Source: Bacteroidales bacterium (GTDB lineage Bacteria > Bacteroidota > Bacteroidia > Bacteroidales > UBA932). Taken from it: 61,030 nt of DNA. The notes under the pieces were generated by a model. That model ran no database searches. It had not been told where the DNA came from and was given only the letters and a program-made list of their open reading frames with translations. Position numbers and translations under genes: made by a program. The stretch spans positions 1-61,030 of the forward strand of contig JALCSU010000010.1 in assembly GCA_022653735.1 (NCBI GenBank). The letters run 5' to 3'. Shown here piece after piece: positions 50,808 to 58,744 of this stretch; the first letter of the stretch is position 1, and each line of letters begins with the position of its first letter.

Positions 50808-52577
50808 ATGAAAAAATATATTTACATAGCCTATGCGATGTTGTTGGCTCTTTCTGCCTGCGACATGAATGAAAACCCGAAGGCTCAAATCGGCAAAAAA
50901 GCATTGTTTGCAAGCGAGAACGGTCTCAAAATGTACACGAATTCTTTCTACGATGTAATGCCAGGGCTCGGTAGCGGAATGACCACATGGGGAAACACCA
51001 GCAATTCCGCCGTCACAGCCTACATGGGCGTCCGTACATTCTATACCGACAGCTACACGCCAAGCAAGGAAAGTTCCTGGAGCTGGGGAACCCTCCGCAA
51101 CATCAATTATTTCCTCGATAACAATACGAACAATAACGTCAGCGAATCCGTCCGGAACAACTACAATGGACTGGCAAGATTCTGGAGAGCCGTGTTCTAT
51201 TTCGATAAGATACGCACCTACAATAACGTACCTTGGATCGACCATGCTCTGGACATAGATGATGCGCTGCTCACCGCGACTCAGGATCCACGCGAAGTTA
51301 TCTCGGAGCATATCTACGAGGATCTGCAATTTGCCATCAATAACATTTCAGAGGCTTACAACTCCACCGCTTCTGTAGTGACAAGTCTTGTGGCAGCCGG
51401 CGAGCAATCTCGTTTCTGCCTGTGGGAGGGAACTTTTCGAAAGTACCATGGTGAAGCGGATTCAGAGAAGTGGCTTCAGAGAGCAGCCGATGCAGCTAAA
51501 ATCGTCATGGATAGCGGGAAATATGCCATCTACACAGGAAAGGGAACAAGCAAGTCTTACAGGGAACTCTTCATCACTCAGACCCCTATTTCCACAGAGA
51601 CCATGCTAGCCACCGTTTATGACGCATCCGAAGGTCTCGTCAACGGAGAGAATCGTCGTTGCACGGCCTCTACCCTCGGAAACACTTTCTCCCCAATCCG
51701 TCAGTTCATGAACCTTTACCTCAATCTGGATGGCTCTCGCTACACCGACAATCCGGATTACAAAACTCAGGAATTCTCTGAGGAGTTTGATGGTCGTGAC
51801 ACCCGTATCGGACAGACGATCCGCATACCTGGCACGGTACGCTCCAACGGCCCTGCCTATCCTGACTGGCAAGTCACATATACTGGTTACATGGGACAGA
51901 AATTCTGCACGGATGATGCTGACCTGGATGGCAAGTACATGAACGAGAACAACTACATCTGGATGCGTTATGCCGAGATTTTGCTTAACTACGCTGAGGC
52001 GAAGGCCGAACTCGGAACCCTTACGGACGAAGATTGGGCTAGAACCATCGGCGTTTTACGCGCACGCGGCGGCATTACAGGCGGACTCAACGCCAAACCT
52101 ACGACGGTCGACACCTACCTCCAGTCAAACTTCTTCCCTAAAGTAACTGATCCTACAATACTTGAAGTTCGCCGTGAGCGCCTTATTGAACTTGTCTGGG
52201 AAGATGCTCCTTCCGAATTAAGCGACCTGCAGCGCTGGGCAACAGGTAATCTTCTTGGAATGAAATGGCAGGGCATTTACGTCAAGGAATTCAACCAGAA
52301 CATAGATCTTGACAAAGATGGCACTCCTGACGTATTCTTCTACACAGACCCTTCATTGAAGCCTGCTGAGACAGAAGGCCATGTGGTCTACCAATACGTC
52401 CAGCTTGATAAAGGCAGCGGATACACCTCGCATTGGACAGTTGACGAAGATGGACACACCCTTCTGTTTGACATGATGGTCGACAAAATCCAGTGGAATG
52501 ACAGAATGTACTTCCATCCTATATCAGTGTCAGACATGGCGCTGAATCCAAATCTCAAGCAGAACAGTGGCTATTGA
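50808..52577 (+). CDS. SusD/RagB family surface glycan-binding lipoprotein
   Basis: The start is ATG 50808, not the in-frame TTG 9 bases upstream, and gives MKKYIYIAYAMLLALSAC, a lipoprotein signal. The 589-residue body has the SusD helices (RNNYNGLARFWRAVFYFDKI; YAEILLNYAEAKAELG) and the family C-terminus. It works as the lid of the SusC encoded just upstream. A terminator follows at 52602, so SusC-SusD form a two-gene transcript. Confidence 0.94.
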   Translation: MKKYIYIAYAMLLALSACDMNENPKAQIGKKALFASENGLKMYTNSFYDVMPGLGSGMTTWGNTSNSAVTAYMGVRTFYTDSYTPSKESSWSWGTLRNINYFLDNNTNNNVSESVRNNYNGLARFWRAVFYFDKIRTYNNVPWIDHALDIDDALLTATQDPREVISEHIYEDLQFAINNISEAYNSTASVVTSLVAAGEQSRFCLWEGTFRKYHGEADSEKWLQRAADAAKIVMDSGKYAIYTGKGTSKSYRELFITQTPISTETMLATVYDASEGLVNGENRRCTASTLGNTFSPIRQFMNLYLNLDGSRYTDNPDYKTQEFSEEFDGRDTRIGQTIRIPGTVRSNGPAYPDWQVTYTGYMGQKFCTDDADLDGKYMNENNYIWMRYAEILLNYAEAKAELGTLTDEDWARTIGVLRARGGITGGLNAKPTTVDTYLQSNFFPKVTDPTILEVRRERLIELVWEDAPSELSDLQRWATGNLLGMKWQGIYVKEFNQNIDLDKDGTPDVFFYTDPSLKPAETEGHVVYQYVQLDKGSGYTSHWTVDEDGHTLLFDMMVDKIQWNDRMYFHPISVSDMALNPNLKQNSGY

Positions 52578-52601
52578 TAGTCAATGATATAATGAATATT
52601 C

Positions 52602-52628
52602 GGGGTGGCCTTCTTGGTCACCCCTTTT
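52602..52628 (+). terminator. Rho-independent terminator after the third SusD
   Basis: GGGGTGGCC (52602-52610) pairs with GGTCACCCC (52616-52624) with one G-T wobble and a TTCTT loop, followed by TTTTG. Confidence 0.82.
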
Positions 52629-52663
52629 GCGAATGGAACGTCAATCAGTCAAAACCGGCAAAA

Positions 52664-52695
52664 TATTGCCAAATAATATTCTTTTGCTAAATTTG
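52664..52695 (+). promoter_or_regulatory. Promoter of the UPF0324 gene
   Basis: TAAATTTG at 52688-52695 fits TAnnTTTG. A TTG at 52666-52668 lies 19 bp upstream as a -33 with one mismatch. The start codon is 39 bp downstream of the -7 box. Confidence 0.6.
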
Positions 52696-52734
52696 CAGTT
52701 AGTAAGTTGTTTTACTAAAATCTTTCAAATTTAG

Positions 52735-54078
52735 ATGGAAACAGTGAAGAAGACCCCTGATTTCTGGGGCAAAGAGGACTGGCAAGCGATTTGGATCGGG
52801 TTCATAATCATAGTGATAGCCTGCATCGCAGTCCTGACAAAAGCATTCGATTTTTCAGCAGTAAAATTCTCTACATGGTCGGTCGGAGAGGCCGCTGCCA
52901 CCAGCGCAATCCCGCTGGGAACGCAACTCGCCTCTTGGGTGTTCTGGCGGAAGTTCATCCTGACTTTCCTGACGCTAGGAATATTATTCTCCATCGGCGT
53001 AAAGCTGCAAGGCGAAAGCCTGAAAAAATATATTCCTGCATTCATCGGGCTGTTCTGCATAGCTCTTTTCGTCCGCCTAGTCAGCGCAGAGTTCACCCTC
53101 AACCGTTACTTGGAATGGGCATTCTGGGCTCTGCTGATAGGTCTTCTCATCTCCAATACCGTCGGAGTGCCGAACTGGCTGAAGCCAGCCATCAAAACGG
53201 AATTCTACATAAAGACAGGCCTTGTGGTGATGGGTTTCTCGGTGTTGTTCTCCAATATAGCCAAATTCGGGCTTTACGGCCTTGGAATAGCCTGGATAGT
53301 AACTCCGATCGTGATCATATTCATGTGGTGGTTCGGAACTAAGGTCTTGAAAATCGACAACAAGCCGCTGGTCATTACTCTTTCAACTGCGACCAGCGTC
53401 TGCGGCACCTCTGCTGCGATTGCAACCGCTGCTGCCTCCAACGCAAAGAAAAACGACCTCTCGATCGCCGTTTCGATCTCCATAATATTCACTGTCATAA
53501 TGATGGTCTTTGAGCCGATGATCATTAAGGCATCCGGGATGAATCAGCTCATGGGTGGCTCCCTCATAGGAGGCACCATAGACTCAACTGGAGCCGTGGT
53601 GGTTGCAGGTACGGCTCTAGGCCCTGAGGCACAGCAGGCAGCCGTCCTGGTGAAGTCGATTCAGAATATTCTTATAGGCTTCATCGCCTTCTTCGTGGCA
53701 ATATTCTTTGCCACCAGGGTTGAAAATTCAGGCGTGCAGAAGGTAGGGGCGGAAGAAATCTGGACTAGGTTCCCTAAATTCATCCTCGGTTTCTTCGCCG
53801 CTTCGCTGATAGCGTCCTTCCTCATCCAGCCAGTTTTCGGCAGTGACAGCGTGAACTCTATCAACAAGGTGCTAGACCAATACAAGAACTGGGCTTTCGT
53901 GCTGGCATTCACCAGCATAGGCCTAGACACCAATTTCAAGGAAATAGCCAGGCAGATGCAGGGCGGAAAAGTTCTATGGCTCTACATAATCGGCCAGACC
54001 TTCAACATCGGGCTGACCTTGTTCGCCGTATGGTTCCTGCTTTCCGGCGTCGTTTTCCCTGTTCCTGTCCTCGACTAG
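52735..54078 (+). CDS. UPF0324 (YeiH-like) membrane protein, putative sulfate exporter family
   Basis: 447 residues with about eleven hydrophobic segments. The conserved family stretches are ATSVCGTSAAIATAAA at about residue 222, TGLVVMGFSVLF near 165 and GGSLIGGTIDSTGAVVVAG near 280. Homologues are annotated as YeiH/putative sulfate exporters; transport is not shown for most. An additional N-terminal hydrophobic segment is present. It starts a short operon with the 95-residue membrane protein 4 bp downstream. Confidence 0.88.
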   Translation: METVKKTPDFWGKEDWQAIWIGFIIIVIACIAVLTKAFDFSAVKFSTWSVGEAAATSAIPLGTQLASWVFWRKFILTFLTLGILFSIGVKLQGESLKKYIPAFIGLFCIALFVRLVSAEFTLNRYLEWAFWALLIGLLISNTVGVPNWLKPAIKTEFYIKTGLVVMGFSVLFSNIAKFGLYGLGIAWIVTPIVIIFMWWFGTKVLKIDNKPLVITLSTATSVCGTSAAIATAAASNAKKNDLSIAVSISIIFTVIMMVFEPMIIKASGMNQLMGGSLIGGTIDSTGAVVVAGTALGPEAQQAAVLVKSIQNILIGFIAFFVAIFFATRVENSGVQKVGAEEIWTRFPKFILGFFAASLIASFLIQPVFGSDSVNSINKVLDQYKNWAFVLAFTSIGLDTNFKEIARQMQGGKVLWLYIIGQTFNIGLTLFAVWFLLSGVVFPVPVLD

Positions 54079-54082
54079 CCAA

Positions 54083-54370
54083 ATGCACGGCTGCGCAATG
54101 AATTTCAAGAAGGCGTGTAAGATTCTGACGATTTTCGTCGGGGTGGTAAGCATCGTCACGGCACTCTATATCATGCTGAAAGGACTGGGGCTGCAGGAGG
54201 GCTTGGACTTCGGCGCAGGAGCCTATTACTACGCCGACATCCCTGAGTTTCAAGAATATACCGAAAAGACTCATTTCGTAGCAAAGCTTCCCTTCTGGGT
54301 CTACGTGGCCCTTTTCCTCGCATGGGGCGCGCTAATGTACTGGTTATGGAAATATATTGACAAGAAATGA
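54083..54370 (+). CDS. Small two-helix membrane protein, partner of the UPF0324 transporter
   Basis: 95 residues from ATG 54083, or 90 from ATG 54098 (MNFKKACKIL), which gives a better N-terminal helix. Two hydrophobic segments (about residues 12-32 and 68-88) flank a polar, Tyr-rich middle (AYYYADIPEFQEY). No family is recognised. The 4-bp gap to the UPF0324 gene suggests translational coupling and a shared role. A real gene is likely because frame, spacing and codon use fit. Confidence 0.75.
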   Translation: MHGCAMNFKKACKILTIFVGVVSIVTALYIMLKGLGLQEGLDFGAGAYYYADIPEFQEYTEKTHFVAKLPFWVYVALFLAWGALMYWLWKYIDKK

Positions 54371-54392
54371 TTAATTTTAATCATAAATTGCT

Positions 54393-55094
54393 ATGAATAT
54401 GCCAGCAAAAGTGTCTGCTACCTGCCGGAATTGCAGAGAAAAGCATGATATAGAAATATGGGATAGGATAAATGTCAGAGACAATCCTGAGCTGAAGCCA
54501 AAAGTGAAGGATGGCTCTCTGTTCGTCTGGGAGTGTCCTCATTGCGGCGCATCCAACTTGGCGCATTATATGACGTTGTACCATGATCCTGATGCGAAAA
54601 TCATGATTTGGTGCTTGCCTGAAGGTTTATTGCAGGAAAGCCAGATTGCGGCCTTAGAGGCTCAATTAACTGGCCAGGAAGCTCTCAGTGACTATGTACT
54701 GCGTAGGGTTGAGGATGTGGGTTCCTTGATTGAGAAAGTAAATATATTCGATTCCGGTCTGGACGATCTTACGATTGAGCTTTGCAAATATGTCACAAAA
54801 AATGAGCTTCAGGACGAGGGCACACCAAATCCTTTGAGCGTAGAGAGCAAGCTGAATCTGAATAATGAAGAAAAGGCCAATCTGAGCGATGCTTCATTGA
54901 AGTTTTTCAAGATTGATGGGGCTGATCATGACATCATTTTCAGTTTTCCTAAGGGCGGGAAAATGAATATTTTGAATGTTGGTTTCAACGTCTATGAGGA
55001 CTGCGCTGCCATCATACGCCGCAACCCTCAGATAAAACCAGACTCTGGCTTCGCTAAAATTGATTCAAGCTGGGTACACAAATTCTTCAGATAA
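54393..55094 (+). CDS. CpXC domain protein
   Basis: 233 residues, no signal peptide. Two Cys pairs, CRNC at residues 11-14 and CPHC at about 49-52, lie in the N-terminal 60 residues, with the WECPHCGASN form of the CpXC zinc-ribbon-like domain. The C-terminal 170 residues are helical and charged, without a known domain. The role of CpXC proteins is not established. It lies 22 bp after the small membrane protein gene and may be on the same transcript. Confidence 0.8.
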   Translation: MNMPAKVSATCRNCREKHDIEIWDRINVRDNPELKPKVKDGSLFVWECPHCGASNLAHYMTLYHDPDAKIMIWCLPEGLLQESQIAALEAQLTGQEALSDYVLRRVEDVGSLIEKVNIFDSGLDDLTIELCKYVTKNELQDEGTPNPLSVESKLNLNNEEKANLSDASLKFFKIDGADHDIIFSFPKGGKMNILNVGFNVYEDCAAIIRRNPQIKPDSGFAKIDSSWVHKFFR

Positions 55095-55107
55095 ATCCTG
55101 AGCCCTT

Positions 55108-55212
55108 GTCGCCATCAGGCGACCGGCGAAGGCCGGGTATTCGCGAGGCGACTAGCCAAGCGAACACCACAAGGCCGGGAGCCGCGGGGGTTCTCAGGGG
55201 GCTGAGCCCCCT
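55108..55212. repeat. Cluster of short GC-rich hairpins
   Basis: Four inverted repeats stand in a row. They are GTCGCC-ATCA-GGCGAC (55108-55123), CCGGC-GAAG-GCCGG (55123-55136), TTCGC..GGC..GCC..GCGAA (55140-55164) and AGGGGGCT-G-AGCCCCCT (55196-55212). The last overlaps an alternative stem CTCAG-GGGG-CTGAG (55193-55206). Their GC content is much higher than that of the flanks. The last one may end the CpXC transcript; the others have no clear role. Confidence 0.8.
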
Positions 55213-55215
55213 AAA

Positions 55216-55251
55216 AAAGGGCCGCAGAGGAACAATCCCGTGCGACCCTTT
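55216..55251 (-). terminator. Terminator hairpin of galK (bidirectional shape)
   Basis: AAAGGGCCGCA (55216-55226) pairs with TGCGACCCTTT (55241-55251) at 10 of 11 positions. The flanking A and T tracts allow function in either direction, between the convergent CpXC and galK genes. Confidence 0.75.
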
Positions 55252-55271
55252 GTCGTATTAAGTATTATTAA

Positions 55272-56423
55272 TCATTCTACTCTTCTGGAGCCATCGCTGA
55301 TCACTACATCGTAAACTTTATACTCGTGACCAAACTTAGCAGGGAATTGCTCCTTCACAGCCTCAAGGAAGCCATCATAAAGATCCTCCTTAACCAGATT
55401 GATGGTGCAGCCACCGAAGCCTCCACCCATTACCCTTGAGCCAGTCACGCCACATTTGCGAGCCAAATCGTTCAAGAAATCAAGTTCCTCACAGCTGACC
55501 TCGTACAGCTTGCTAAGCCCGAAATGCGTCTGATACATCATCTCGCCCACGATTTCGTAATCGCCTCTTTCAAGAGCATCGCAAACATCCAGAACCCTCT
55601 GAACTTCCCCTATCACATATTCAGCCCTCAAGAAATCCTCGGAAGAAATCTTACCTCTCACTTCTTCCAGCCATACTCTCTTCGCATCACTCAGGTACTC
55701 GACTTCAGGATGGTTAGCCTTGATCGCCTTCGCAGCATTCTCGCAAGACTGCCTTCTCTTATTATACGCCGAAGATGCCAGCTCATGTTTCACGCAAGAA
55801 TCAATAAGCACCAGCTTATATCCCTTCGGATCGAATGGATAGTACTTGTATTCAAGTGTTTTGCAGTTCAAAAGAATCAGCTTGCCTTTTTGTCCAAAAA
55901 TGGAAGCGAATTGATCCATGATGCCGCAGTTGACTCCACAGTAATTATGTTCAGTGGACTGACCGATCTTCGCTAGCTCGAATTTATCTATCTTATTGCC
56001 ATTCAGCTCATTTATAGCAAACGCAAACGTGCTTTCCAGAGCTGCGGAAGAAGAAAGACCTGCTCCGAGCGGAACATCACCTGCGAAAACGGTATTGAAG
56101 CCCTCAACTTTCCCGCCACGCTTAATTGTCTCTCTGCAGACGCCAAATATGTAGCGAGCCCATTGCTGCTGAGGTTTATCTTCCTCATTCAGACCGAATT
56201 CGACATATTCATCATAGTCTAACGAGAAAGCTTTGACTTTCTGGGTTCCATTCAATTTAATTTCAGCCATTATCCCTTTGTCGATTGCCCCAGGGAATAC
56301 ATAGCCACCATTATAGTCTGTGTGCTCTCCAATGAGGTTCACGCGACCTGCGGATGCGAAAACCTCGCCCTCCGTGCCATAAAGAGTCTTGAATTTCTCT
56401 CTTATCTTATCTTTCATTTCCAT
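55272..56423 (-). CDS. galK: Galactokinase
   Basis: Phosphorylates galactose at C1 with ATP, the second step of the Leloir pathway after galM. The 383-residue protein has the GHMP kinase signatures: the substrate motif GRVNLIGEHTDYNGG near residue 27, the ATP loop PLGAGLSSSAALE near 114, and RVMGGGFGGCTINLV near 335. Cytoplasmic. It starts at ATG 56423 or the ATG two codons on. A -7-like TAAATTTG lies at 56467-56460 on the minus strand. galT and galE are not adjacent. Confidence 0.97.
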   Translation of the reverse strand: MEMKDKIREKFKTLYGTEGEVFASAGRVNLIGEHTDYNGGYVFPGAIDKGIMAEIKLNGTQKVKAFSLDYDEYVEFGLNEEDKPQQQWARYIFGVCRETIKRGGKVEGFNTVFAGDVPLGAGLSSSAALESTFAFAINELNGNKIDKFELAKIGQSTEHNYCGVNCGIMDQFASIFGQKGKLILLNCKTLEYKYYPFDPKGYKLVLIDSCVKHELASSAYNKRRQSCENAAKAIKANHPEVEYLSDAKRVWLEEVRGKISSEDFLRAEYVIGEVQRVLDVCDALERGDYEIVGEMMYQTHFGLSKLYEVSCEELDFLNDLARKCGVTGSRVMGGGFGGCTINLVKEDLYDGFLEAVKEQFPAKFGHEYKVYDVVISDGSRRVE

Positions 56424-56499
56424 ATTATGTGATTTAAGAATTTCACACTAAGCTTTAGACAAATTTATAAAATAATAATGAATATACCTTTTTCTAATT

Positions 56500-57456
56500 T
56501 CAATCACGAGATAAATGAATATTTAATATTATCGGACAGTGGTCACTGACTCCGCCAAGATACCTTGGACCCGAAAAAGTCCTTAGCGGCTTTTCCCCAG
56601 AATGAGCGTTATCCCTTGCCAAAAGAAAAGGAATATGCAATATTTCCATCTGGGCATCGCCAAAATTCTCAGACACCATGAACATATCAATCAAGTCCCA
56701 TTTTCCATTGAAACGAATCGTTCCTTCACCTTTCTCCGCCAGCGGTACGGCAAGGTTAATTAATATACCGTCTAGCAGCCTGAAAGCGGGATTTTCTGGA
56801 GTGTCATTGAAATCCCCCATAGCTATTATGCTCTTTATCCCCGCCCCTTTCAATGAATCTGCAGCCTCAACGAGCACCCTCATTGCCGCAATCCTCCTTG
56901 GTGAGGATGCAGCCCCGCCATACTTCGACGGATGATGATTGACTAACATGGCTATGGTGTCTTTGAATATCTCGAATTCCGCCAGAAGAATGTCTCTTGT
57001 CCAAAACTCTTCGCCACCAACGCGCAGAGGCATCGAGCGAAGCAGTTTAAGCCTAGACGGCAGATACAGCAGCCCTACGTCTATGCCCCTTGGGTCTGGC
57101 GAATCGAAATGGACTATTTTATATTCATATTTTCTCAGCAAAGTTGAATTCACGAGTCTCCAGAGCACGTATCTGTTCTCCACTTCGGCTACTCCTATCA
57201 CATCAGGCATCCTGCCCTTTTCGTCAGCGATCCAGAATATTGCCTTAGAAATGGCATTGCATTTTGCCTGAAACTTCCCGCCCGACCAATGTCTCTTCCC
57301 CTCCGCCGAGAATTCATCGTCCGATACGCTGTCCGCCCTGGAATCGAACAGATTCTCCAGGTTCCAGAACATAACCAGCAGTGAATCCTTCTCCATCCCA
57401 TCCGCCGCCATCGGCAAAAAGGCAATAAGAAGAATTATGATTATTCTGTGTCGCAT
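56500..57456 (-). CDS. Endonuclease/exonuclease/phosphatase family protein, exported
   Basis: From ATG 57456 the protein has 318 residues and a Sec signal (MRHRIIIILLIAFLPMAADG); an in-frame TTG two codons upstream is not needed. The EEP motifs are all present: FWNLENLFD, GVAEVENR, GIDVGLLY, MGDFNDTPENP and the terminal SDHCPII. It is related to the EEP lipoprotein at 9772-10851 but lacks the lipobox. It stands 76 bp upstream of galK without other nuclease genes, so its substrate, DNA, RNA or a phosphorylated lipid or sugar, is open. Confidence 0.87.
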   Translation of the reverse strand: MRHRIIIILLIAFLPMAADGMEKDSLLVMFWNLENLFDSRADSVSDDEFSAEGKRHWSGGKFQAKCNAISKAIFWIADEKGRMPDVIGVAEVENRYVLWRLVNSTLLRKYEYKIVHFDSPDPRGIDVGLLYLPSRLKLLRSMPLRVGGEEFWTRDILLAEFEIFKDTIAMLVNHHPSKYGGAASSPRRIAAMRVLVEAADSLKGAGIKSIIAMGDFNDTPENPAFRLLDGILINLAVPLAEKGEGTIRFNGKWDLIDMFMVSENFGDAQMEILHIPFLLARDNAHSGEKPLRTFSGPRYLGGVSDHCPIILNIHLSRD

Positions 57457-57544
57457 GTTCAATAATATATTGATTTAGGATCTATCCCTTTGCAATATGG
57501 CAATGAAAAACGAAAATTTCTTCAAGAAACAGAAAAACCTTGAC

Positions 57545-57568
57545 TATCTTTGCAAAGAAATTTCTTTG
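57545..57568 (+). promoter_or_regulatory. ychF promoter with a 16-bp palindrome at the transcript start
   Basis: TATCTTTG (57545-57552) is the -7 box. Directly after it comes the perfect palindrome CAAAGAAATTTCTTTG (57553-57568), covering the expected transcript start. No exact -33 TTTG at 20-bp spacing was found. The palindrome might be an operator or simply the start-site context. Confidence 0.6.
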
Positions 57569-57589
57569 TAAGACTAAAAATTTTTTGCG

Positions 57590-58690
57590 ATGTCATTAAA
57601 ATGCGGCATTGTAGGACTTCCAAACGTGGGTAAGTCAACATTATTCAACTGTATAAGTTCGGGAAAGGCACAGAGCGCCAATTTTCCTTTCTGCACCATA
57701 GAGCCCAATCTTGGCTCAACTAATGTTCCTGATAAAAGACTGGAGAAACTAGCTGAAATCTGCAAGCCGCAGAGAGTCATTCCAGCAACTGTTGACATTG
57801 TTGACATCGCCGGTCTAGTGAAAGGCGCAAGCAAAGGAGAAGGGCTTGGCAATCAGTTCCTGGCAAATATTCGTGAGACCGATGCCATATTGCACGTCCT
57901 GCGGTGTTTCGAAGATGGAAACGTAGTTCACGTAGACGGAAGCGTAGACCCTGTAAGAGACAAAGAAGTAGTAGATACAGAACTTCAGATAAAAGACCTC
58001 GAAACAATCGAGTCAAGAATATCCAAGACCCAAAAGCAGGCCACTACCGGCGGAGATAAAGAAGCCAAGAAACTTCTGGAGCTGTTGCTCCGTTATAAAG
58101 CCGCCCTGGAACAAGGAAAATCATGCAGGACGGTAGAACTGACTGATGAAGAAGTCTCATTGGCTCACGACCTGTTTCTGCTCACTAACAAGCCAGTGAT
58201 GTACGTTTGCAATGTGGACGATGCTTCTGCCGTGAATGGTAATCACTACGTAGATGCTGTAAGAGAGGCCGTAAAAGACGAGAATGCGGAAATCATGATC
58301 ATCTCTGCGAAGACGGAGTCTGAAATTGCAGAAATGGACAGTTACGAGGACAGGCAGATGTTCCTGGATGAACTCGGCTTGAAAGAATCAGGAGTGTCCA
58401 GGCTCATCAAAGCGGCTTACCACCTGCTCGGGCTACAGACATTCTTCACGGCAGGAGCTGATGAATGCCGCGCATGGACTATTCACAAAGGCGATAAAGC
58501 CCCTAAGGCCGCTGGAGTGATACACACAGACTTTGAGAAAGGCTTTATCCGCGCAGAGGTCATCAAATATGAAGATTTCGTGAATTATGGCAGCGAGGCA
58601 GCGGTCCGCTCCGCCGGCAAACTTGCTACAGAAGGCAAAGAATACGTCGTTCAAGACGGAGACATCATGCACTTCCTTTTCAACGTCTAA
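57590..58690 (+). CDS. ychF: Ribosome-associated GTPase/ATPase YchF (Obg family)
   Basis: 366 residues, the usual length. The P-loop is GLPNVGKST at the N-terminus, switch II DIAGLVKGASKGEGLGNQFL, and the nucleotide specificity motif near VCNVDD is the YchF form that favours ATP. A coiled-coil-type arm covers about residues 130-200, and the C-terminus has a TGS domain (about 280-366: CRAWTIHKGDKAPKAAG). It acts in the cytoplasm at the ribosome and in stress response. The gene is convergent with ppiD. Confidence 0.97.
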   Translation: MSLKCGIVGLPNVGKSTLFNCISSGKAQSANFPFCTIEPNLGSTNVPDKRLEKLAEICKPQRVIPATVDIVDIAGLVKGASKGEGLGNQFLANIRETDAILHVLRCFEDGNVVHVDGSVDPVRDKEVVDTELQIKDLETIESRISKTQKQATTGGDKEAKKLLELLLRYKAALEQGKSCRTVELTDEEVSLAHDLFLLTNKPVMYVCNVDDASAVNGNHYVDAVREAVKDENAEIMIISAKTESEIAEMDSYEDRQMFLDELGLKESGVSRLIKAAYHLLGLQTFFTAGADECRAWTIHKGDKAPKAAGVIHTDFEKGFIRAEVIKYEDFVNYGSEAAVRSAGKLATEGKEYVVQDGDIMHFLFNV

Positions 58691-58695
58691 ATAAA

Positions 58696-58720
58696 AAGGC
58701 TGGGTCAATGACTCAGCCTT
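58696..58720. terminator. Bidirectional terminator between ychF and the PpiD-like gene
   Basis: AAGGCTGGGTC (58696-58706) pairs with GACTCAGCCTT (58710-58720) with one wobble pair and a three-base loop. A run of A on the left and TTAATT on the right suit both converging transcripts. Confidence 0.85.
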
Positions 58721-58744
58721 AATTCGTAATAGTCGAGATTCCTA

